Assembly: GCA_018385415.1 (NCBI GenBank)
Contig: JAHAZA010000010.1
Coordinates: forward strand, 1 to 64,000
Length of the DNA stretch: 64,000 nucleotides
Origin: Treponema sp.
GTDB taxonomy: Bacteria > Spirochaetota > Spirochaetia > Treponematales > Treponemataceae
Direction of reading: 5' to 3'
The position numbers were made by a program, and so were the translations under genes. Below the pieces are notes generated by a model. That model was not told where the DNA came from. It worked only from the letters and a program-made list of their open reading frames with translations, and ran no database searches. Below, piece after piece: positions 59,013 through 64,000 of this stretch. Position 1 is the stretch's first letter; the number at the start of each line of letters is the position of its first letter.

Positions 59013-59789
59013 TTATTCTTTATTTAATTCTAGAGCTTTCTTAATTCCTAATAATACAAGCTCTGGGGAAATTTCGTCAAACAGTTTTGTTTCTTCAAAG
59101 ATTCTTGAAAAGCCACCTGTTCCAAGAACGAGAGGTTTCTTTCCGTTAAAGATTGAAGTTGTGTACTGACTGCAAAGTTCTTTTAGACCACCAAGGTGGA
59201 TGTAAAAAATTCCAGACTGAATTGCCTCGATTGTATTAGTACCGAGACTGTGTTCCGGTTTTGTAATTTCAACCATCGGAAGTTTTGCCGTTTCATTTGC
59301 AAGAGCCTCAACACTGATTCTGAGACCTGGAATAATTGCGCCTCCAAGATATTCTTTATCTTTTGTAACAACATCAATTGTTGTAGCAGTTCCCATATCG
59401 ATTACAATGAGATCAGTTTCTGGATGAAGTGACACAGCACCAATTGCAGCAGCAATTCTGTCTGCACCGATTTCTTTTGGATTTGCGTAACGAAGTTTAA
59501 GACCAGTCTTGATTCCCGCCTGAATAAAAAGTGCACGACAGTTAAAATATTTTGTAAAGGCACTCTGCAAAGAATAGTTGATCGATGGAACAACGGAACA
59601 AACTCCAATACGCTGAATCTTCTGCCAATGAAATCCATTTTCACGGATTACACTTCTAAAGAAAAGTCCAAGCTCATCAGAAGAAGTTCCCATGTGAGTT
59701 GTTCTCCTGAACTGCAGAACAAGTTTTCCGTCCTCATCAAAAAGACCACCTGTAATCTGTGTATTACCAACATCTACCGTTAAAATCAT
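59013..59789 (-). CDS. coaX: Type III pantothenate kinase
   Basis: 258 residues, of the ASKHA fold. DVGNTQITGGLF is the first phosphate motif, IVIDMGTATTIDVV the second, and VLGTGGFSRIF the adenosine-side motif. It phosphorylates pantothenate without feedback by CoA. Its start overlaps coaB by 4 bp, so the genes are translated together. Confidence 0.95.
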   Translation of the reverse strand: MILTVDVGNTQITGGLFDEDGKLVLQFRRTTHMGTSSDELGLFFRSVIRENGFHWQKIQRIGVCSVVPSINYSLQSAFTKYFNCRALFIQAGIKTGLKLRYANPKEIGADRIAAAIGAVSLHPETDLIVIDMGTATTIDVVTKDKEYLGGAIIPGLRISVEALANETAKLPMVEITKPEHSLGTNTIEAIQSGIFYIHLGGLKELCSQYTTSIFNGKKPLVLGTGGFSRIFEETKLFDEISPELVLLGIKKALELNKE

Positions 59790-60448
59790 ATAAGCTCCAG
59801 TAATGTATTACCAAGTTCAGTTAAGTTTTTCACCTGTGCAACCGCTTTCATTGTATTTGAATAAATTACACAAGGATGTTCAAAAGTGCTGATTTCGCTT
59901 AAATCATTTGATACCACATAATCAGGCACAAGTGTCTTATCTTCGTGTGAAGAAAAAATTTTGGACACAGCTTCTTGTCTTTCTCCGATTGTTGCATTTG
60001 ACGTAAGTTTAAAAGCTACAACTTTTGTTTTAACACCGCACCAGCTTTTTATGCTGTCAATAAGCTTCGGATTTTTTTTCATTTTTATTGAAAGTTCAGT
60101 ACCAGCTGGCACTTTCGAAAAACTTCCTACAGAATATTCTTTACCGTCAACTACAATGCAGTATGGGGAATAATCACTTACCGCAGCTGCATGAATTACA
60201 GCATCATATTTTTGTGACTTACATTCTTCCTCAAGAACAGCGGCAAGCTCTGCAAATGTTTTATAAGTAATACATTTTGCTTTCGATGGTTTTATTGCTC
60301 TTTCACTTAAAATCTCAGTAACTTCATTTCCTGCAAGAAAGAACAAATCAGATAAAAATGCAGATGTTTTTCCAGTACTAAAATTACAGACAGCGCGTAC
60401 ATTATCTATAGGCTCAATTGAACCGCCACCAGTTACAAGAATCTTCAT
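59786..60448 (-). CDS. coaB: Phosphopantothenate-cysteine ligase (stand-alone CoaB)
   Basis: 220 residues. VTGGGSIEPIDNVRAVCNFSTGK is the nucleotide-binding start, AAAVSDYSPY the middle motif, and KMKKNPKLIDSIKSWCG the Lys-rich motif. It joins cysteine to phosphopantothenate. It is a separate protein here rather than fused to CoaC as Dfp, and shorter than a fused CoaB domain. It lies 11 bp after coaC and overlaps coaX by 4 bp. Confidence 0.92.
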   Translation of the reverse strand: MKILVTGGGSIEPIDNVRAVCNFSTGKTSAFLSDLFFLAGNEVTEILSERAIKPSKAKCITYKTFAELAAVLEEECKSQKYDAVIHAAAVSDYSPYCIVVDGKEYSVGSFSKVPAGTELSIKMKKNPKLIDSIKSWCGVKTKVVAFKLTSNATIGERQEAVSKIFSSHEDKTLVPDYVVSNDLSEISTFEHPCVIYSNTMKAVAQVKNLTELGNTLLELI

Positions 60449-60459
60449 TCTGCTACCCT

Positions 60460-61002
60460 TTATTTTTCTAGAGCTTTTTTAATAAACTCAAAAACATCAG
60501 CTGGTTCAAGAAGCCTGCCAACACCAGTTGTGCCGCACGCAAGTTCTCCTTCACCACAAGGGAGAATCTGCGCACCCCACTGTTCAAGTTTTTTCAAAGA
60601 CTCCTGCACTGATGGATGACGGAACATCTGCGTATTCATGGCAGGAGCAATCAGCAAAGGTTTATTAAAATTGTTAGCAAGGCATACCGCACCAAACAGA
60701 TCATCAGAAAGACCGCATGCAAGACGATTGATTGTATTTGCACTTGAAGGATATGAAATAATTAAATCGGCCCAATTCTGCGCAAGATGAATGTGAGCAA
60801 TGGGATCGTCATTATCAAACATTGATGTTTCAAGTTTATTATGACTCAAACCTTCAAAGCTTGCTTTTCCTACAAACTTAAGAGCATCTTCAGTTGCAAT
60901 GACGCGGACATTGTAATCATTTTTTGTAAGAAGGCTTATCAAAGTACAAGCCTTAAAACAACTGATGGAACCTGTAACATTCAACAAAACATTCTTTGCC
61001 AT
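60460..61002 (-). CDS. coaC: Phosphopantothenoylcysteine decarboxylase (CoaC, flavoprotein)
   Basis: 180 residues from the ATG at 61002, which has AAAGGAGA upstream. An in-frame start further up overlaps panC and lacks a ribosome site. FMN-binding VTGSISCFKACTLI, PSSANTINRLACGLSDDLF, APAMNTQMFRHPSVQ with the Asn, and the Cys-containing flap LACGTTGVGRL are present. It makes 4'-phosphopantetheine. It is separate from CoaB. Confidence 0.93.
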   Translation of the reverse strand: MAKNVLLNVTGSISCFKACTLISLLTKNDYNVRVIATEDALKFVGKASFEGLSHNKLETSMFDNDDPIAHIHLAQNWADLIISYPSSANTINRLACGLSDDLFGAVCLANNFNKPLLIAPAMNTQMFRHPSVQESLKKLEQWGAQILPCGEGELACGTTGVGRLLEPADVFEFIKKALEK

Positions 61003-61057
61003 AATTTCTCCTTTACTTAATCTTTCTGCAGGAACTAAAAAATTCCTCAACCATTTT

Positions 61058-61813
61058 TTATCTTTCAAGGTTATCGATTAATCTTACTTCTTCAAGGAAC
61101 ACTGCTGCGTAAATTCGATTATCCTTAATTGTAACGTAATCAACTTTAAATCCTGCATTTTCAAGAGCCTTAGTAATTTCAGCTTCACTTCCACCTGCTG
61201 CAAGAATCTCATGGAATTTTGGAGCCATTGCAAGACCTGCAGGAGAAAGTTTCCTGTTGCGGCTTGAAATTGCAAGTCCATTTTCTTCACGAACAATCGG
61301 ACAAGGAATAAGCTTAACATCCATAAAGAATGCCTGAACCATTCCTTCAAGCAGCTTGAACTGCTGATAATCTTTTTCACCGAAGTAAGCATTTGTCGGA
61401 CGGACAATATTTAAAAGCTTCATTACAACTGTAAGCACGCCGTCAAAATGTCCGGGACGTTTTGCACCACAGAGTTCCTTACTGAAATCTTTTTCAGTAA
61501 GCATATATTTGTAATCGTCCGGATACATCACAGGATAAGTTGGAGCAAAAAGATAATCAACACCGGCCTTTTCAAGAAGGGCGCAGTCATCATCAAAGTT
61601 TGCAGGATAAGTTTCAAGATCTTTTTTATCATTAAACTGTGTCGGATTAAGATAAACGCTTACGACACTAACATCGTTTTCTTTAATTGCCTTCTGGATC
61701 AGAGAAAGATGCCCATTGTGAAGACCGCCCATTGTTGGGACAAAACCAACTGACTTATTTTCTAAAGATTTTCTGATCTGTTTAAATTCTTCTGCTGTTT
61801 TAATTACTTTCAT
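61058..61813 (-). CDS. panC: Pantothenate synthetase
   Basis: 251 residues. It joins pantoate and beta-alanine with ATP. The nucleotide motif PTMGGLHNGHLSLI (HIGH form as HNGH), the acceptor region YLNPTQFNDKKDLETYP, YFGEKDYQQFKLL, and LAISSRNRKL (KMSKS-type loop) are all intact. GAGG precedes the ATG. It lies between panB and coaC. Confidence 0.96.
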   Translation of the reverse strand: MKVIKTAEEFKQIRKSLENKSVGFVPTMGGLHNGHLSLIQKAIKENDVSVVSVYLNPTQFNDKKDLETYPANFDDDCALLEKAGVDYLFAPTYPVMYPDDYKYMLTEKDFSKELCGAKRPGHFDGVLTVVMKLLNIVRPTNAYFGEKDYQQFKLLEGMVQAFFMDVKLIPCPIVREENGLAISSRNRKLSPAGLAMAPKFHEILAAGGSEAEITKALENAGFKVDYVTIKDNRIYAAVFLEEVRLIDNLER

Positions 61814-61872
61814 ATTTTCCTCAATTTAATTTTTTATAAAGATTCTTTCACAGGGAATTTTTATTGACCGGT

Positions 61873-62655
61873 TTATTTTATTTCATCTCCTGCAGGGAAA
61901 GCGCTATCTGCAACATCCGCAGCATAGGCATTGAATGCACCTTTAATAAGTTCGCGACCATTAAGATACTGACGGACAAAACGCATTTTAAATCCCGACA
62001 TTCCTAGCATATCCTGAAGAACCAGAACCTGACCATCGCAATCAACACCAGCACCAATTCCAATTGTAGGAATTGAAACACTTTCTGTAATCTTCTTTGC
62101 AAGCTCCGCAGGAATACATTCCAGCAAAAGTCCAAAGCATCCAATGCTTTCTGCAATCTTTGCTTCTTCAATAATTTTTGCTGCAGCCTCTTCTGTCTTA
62201 CCCTGCATTTTATGTCCGCCGAAAGCATTGTAGAACTGAGGAGTAAGTCCAAGATGTGCCATAACAGGAATTCCTGAGAGCACCAGATGTTTCAGAATAT
62301 CTTCCTGGCCAAACACGCCTTCAATTTTTACAGCGTTGGCACCTGCAACAAGAAGACGACCGGCGCAGTCTGTTGCGTATTCAAGACCTTTGCGGGTTGT
62401 CAAAAACGGCATGTCGGCAAGAATAAATTTATCTGGTGCGCCGTTACGGACACTACGGGTGTGTTCTACCATCCAGTCCATCTGTGCTGGAACTGTTGAT
62501 TTTTCACCATGCATAGTCATTGCACAGCTATCACCGATAAGAATTGAATCGATGTCAGATTCGTTTACGATTCCTGCAAATGTAGAGTCGTAACATGTGA
62601 TCATTGAAATTTTTTTGTTTTCTTTTTTTGCTTTTAAGAAATCCAGCGTTGTCAT
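61873..62655 (-). CDS. panB: 3-methyl-2-oxobutanoate hydroxymethyltransferase
   Basis: 260 residues. It makes ketopantoate from ketoisovalerate and methylenetetrahydrofolate. ITCYDSTFAGIVNESDIDSI, GDSCAMTMHG, FILADMPFLT, VKIEGVFGQ, AHLGLTPQ and IGIGAGVDCDGQVLVLQDMLG are the family blocks. AAGGAGG precedes the ATG. It is the first gene of the six-gene cluster. The ketopantoate reductase gene (panE) is not in the window. Confidence 0.96.
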   Translation of the reverse strand: MTTLDFLKAKKENKKISMITCYDSTFAGIVNESDIDSILIGDSCAMTMHGEKSTVPAQMDWMVEHTRSVRNGAPDKFILADMPFLTTRKGLEYATDCAGRLLVAGANAVKIEGVFGQEDILKHLVLSGIPVMAHLGLTPQFYNAFGGHKMQGKTEEAAAKIIEEAKIAESIGCFGLLLECIPAELAKKITESVSIPTIGIGAGVDCDGQVLVLQDMLGMSGFKMRFVRQYLNGRELIKGAFNAYAADVADSAFPAGDEIK

Positions 62656-62789
62656 AGTACCTGTCCTCCTTGGATCATGTCTTTTCTCTGCTGTAATTAG
62701 TAGAAATGTTTTTGTAGTTTTATATTAAGCGGGAATCACAGCCACAATGGTCTATGTTCCCGATCAATATACTGAATTAAATTTGCTTT

Positions 62790-63920
62790 TTATACATTAA
62801 ATTTGAAGAACAGAACATCGCCATCCTGTACGATATATTCTTTTCCTTCAACGCGGTATTTACCTGCAGCTTTGATTCCTGCTTCATCACCGTACTGGCG
62901 AAGATCATCAATTGAATAAGCTTCGGCTTTAATGAATCCTTTTTCAAAGTCAGTGTGAATTACACCTGCAGCCTGAGGAGCTTTATCTCCAGCCTTAATT
63001 GTCCATGCGCGGCATTCATCCTGTCCACCAGTAAAGAATGTTGCAAGACCCATCAATTTATATGTCTTTCTTGCAAGAACGTTCAATCCAGATTCTGTCA
63101 ATCCAACCGAATCCATGAATTCTTTACGTTCAGCTTCTTCTTTAAGATCAGCAAGATCTGCTTCGAATTTTCCACATATTACAACTACATCGGCGTTTTC
63201 TTCTGCTGCGATTTTCTTAACCTGTTCTACATACTGGTTTGTTCCATCAGCAATTGTTTCTTCGTCAATGTTACAAACATAAAGTAATGGTTTCATTGTA
63301 AGAAGGAACATATCTTTAACAGCAAGTTTTTCATCATCTGTCAAATCTGCACGGCGGGCACCTTTTCCATCTTCAAGAAGAGGTTTAATTTTTTCAACTG
63401 CTGTAGTCCAAGACTTAAGTTTCTTCTCTTCGTCTTTACCGAGAGCACGAATCTGCTTTGTTACTTTTTCCTGGCGTTTGCGGATAGTTTCAAGGTCAGC
63501 AAGCGCTAGCTCCATGTCAATTGTAAGAATGTCGCTTTCTGGATCAATTCCTGCTTCTACCTTTGCATCTTCACGAACATGCATGATATCTGGGTTATCA
63601 AAACAGCGTACAACGTGTGCGATTACTGAACATTCACGAATGTTCGCAAGGAACTGGTTTCCAAGACCTTCACCCTGAGAAGCACCTTTGATCAAACCTG
63701 CGATGTCTACAAACTTTACAGTTGCAGGAGTTTTTTTCTTTGGCTGAAATACACTTGCGATAAAATCAAGTCTTTCATCCGGAAGATCAACGATTCCAAC
63801 ATTTGGATCGATTGTACAGAACGGAAAGTTTTCTGCCTGAGCAGGAGCTGCAGTCAAAGCAGAAAAGATTGTTGATTTTCCAACATTAGGTAATCCGACG
63901 ATTCCACATTCTAATGCCAT
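62790..63920 (-). CDS. ychF: Ribosome-associated ATPase YchF (OLA1 family)
   Basis: 376 residues. G1 is GLPNVGKST, G3 DIAGLIKGAS, and the G4-like site NIDEE replaces the usual NKxD, which is why this family prefers ATP. The C-terminal TGS domain (about 290-376) has CRAWTIKAGDKAPQAAGVIH and KYRVEGKEYIVQDGDVLFFKFNV. It binds ribosomes and affects translation start choice. AGAAGGA precedes the ATG. A CGGGAA..TTCCCG hairpin lies 28 bp after its stop, without a T run. Confidence 0.97.
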   Translation of the reverse strand: MALECGIVGLPNVGKSTIFSALTAAPAQAENFPFCTIDPNVGIVDLPDERLDFIASVFQPKKKTPATVKFVDIAGLIKGASQGEGLGNQFLANIRECSVIAHVVRCFDNPDIMHVREDAKVEAGIDPESDILTIDMELALADLETIRKRQEKVTKQIRALGKDEEKKLKSWTTAVEKIKPLLEDGKGARRADLTDDEKLAVKDMFLLTMKPLLYVCNIDEETIADGTNQYVEQVKKIAAEENADVVVICGKFEADLADLKEEAERKEFMDSVGLTESGLNVLARKTYKLMGLATFFTGGQDECRAWTIKAGDKAPQAAGVIHTDFEKGFIKAEAYSIDDLRQYGDEAGIKAAGKYRVEGKEYIVQDGDVLFFKFNV

Positions 63921-64000
63921 AATTTATATTCCTTCTAATTTTTTTTATGAATTTTTACGCAACCACGATTACGTTCTATCTGATTTTAAAAATCAAACCA

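Noticed and set aside
62730..62762. Terminator after ychF
   Set aside because: CGGGAA and TTCCCG pair, but the loop is long (21 nt) and no T run follows.
1..64000. CRISPR arrays, transposases, prophage or restriction genes
   Set aside because: No regularly spaced repeats and no gene with such motifs were seen on either strand.

Overview
The window looks like core chromosome of a spirochaete of the genus Treponema, probably a low-GC, gut- or rumen-type species. This is inferred from content. The block rpsP, khpA, rimM, trmD, rplS, FliK-like protein, small FlhB-like protein, yraN has, as I remember it, the order found in T. pallidum and T. denticola. Spirochaete-style AddAB, a small FlhB-like protein, many lipoproteins and an AT-rich sequence agree. 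I see no transposase, phage gene, integrase, CRISPR array, restriction system or rRNA. There is one tRNA, tRNA-Leu(TAA).

Layout. 1-975: a rhomboid protease (cut by the window edge) and an ACT-domain protein, divergent. 988-6167: a four-gene sugar-sensing cassette of periplasmic binding protein, YesM-like kinase, YesN-like regulator and binding lipoprotein, with no transporter. 6193-13494: addA, addB and a membrane-anchored protein with a permuted papain-like Cys/His order. 13591-16086: mutS2. 16121-18704: a metal ABC transporter whose ATPase carries an N-terminal DUF1893-like domain. 18856-21136: argR and pgi, followed by an 89-bp tandem duplication interrupted by an 87-bp hairpin element. 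21360-23640: TatD nuclease and M18 aminopeptidase. 23836-27179: a histone-H1-like tail-anchored protein, two zinc-ribbon/TM2 proteins, two small membrane proteins and an Lgt paralogue. 27265-30230: tRNA-Leu, then a zinc-finger protein, a FlgM-like peptide, yraN and flagellar-export genes. 30329-32696: the rpsP-rplS operon. 33033-41629: methyltransferase, YbaK deacylase, ROK regulator, PgeF, diguanylate cyclase, ATP-grasp ligase and a PadR/DUF1700/PspC operon. 41762-47895: SulP permease, hydroxyacid dehydrogenase, a secreted protein between two copies of one terminator, and a GH94 phosphorylase. 48095-50753: CYTH protein, DUF975-like protein and SppA. 50815-52859: HTH-receiver protein, recX, rpsI and rplM. 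53021-57572: small membrane protein, azlCD, a GGDEF-EAL protein and an OmpA-family protein. 57569-63920: a secreted nuclease-fold lipoprotein, six pantothenate/CoA genes (panB, panC, coaC, coaB, coaX, panD) and ychF.

How the genes work together. DNA repair is represented by AddAB, MutS2 and RecX. Cyclic-di-GMP turnover is represented by a cyclase with an inhibitory site and a GGDEF-EAL protein. Sugar sensing and use is represented by the sensory cassette, the ROK regulator, GH94 and Pgi. The CoA cluster takes ketopantoate and aspartate towards phosphopantetheine.

The most unusual signal is regulatory. At least eight genes have a good -35/-10 pair (17-18 bp spacing) whose expected transcription start falls on, or within 1-2 nt of, the start codon, and they have no Shine-Dalgarno. 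Two more have leaders of about 7 nt. This points to widespread leaderless mRNAs beside ordinary Shine-Dalgarno genes. All functions are read from sequence and family knowledge, since no database search was possible.
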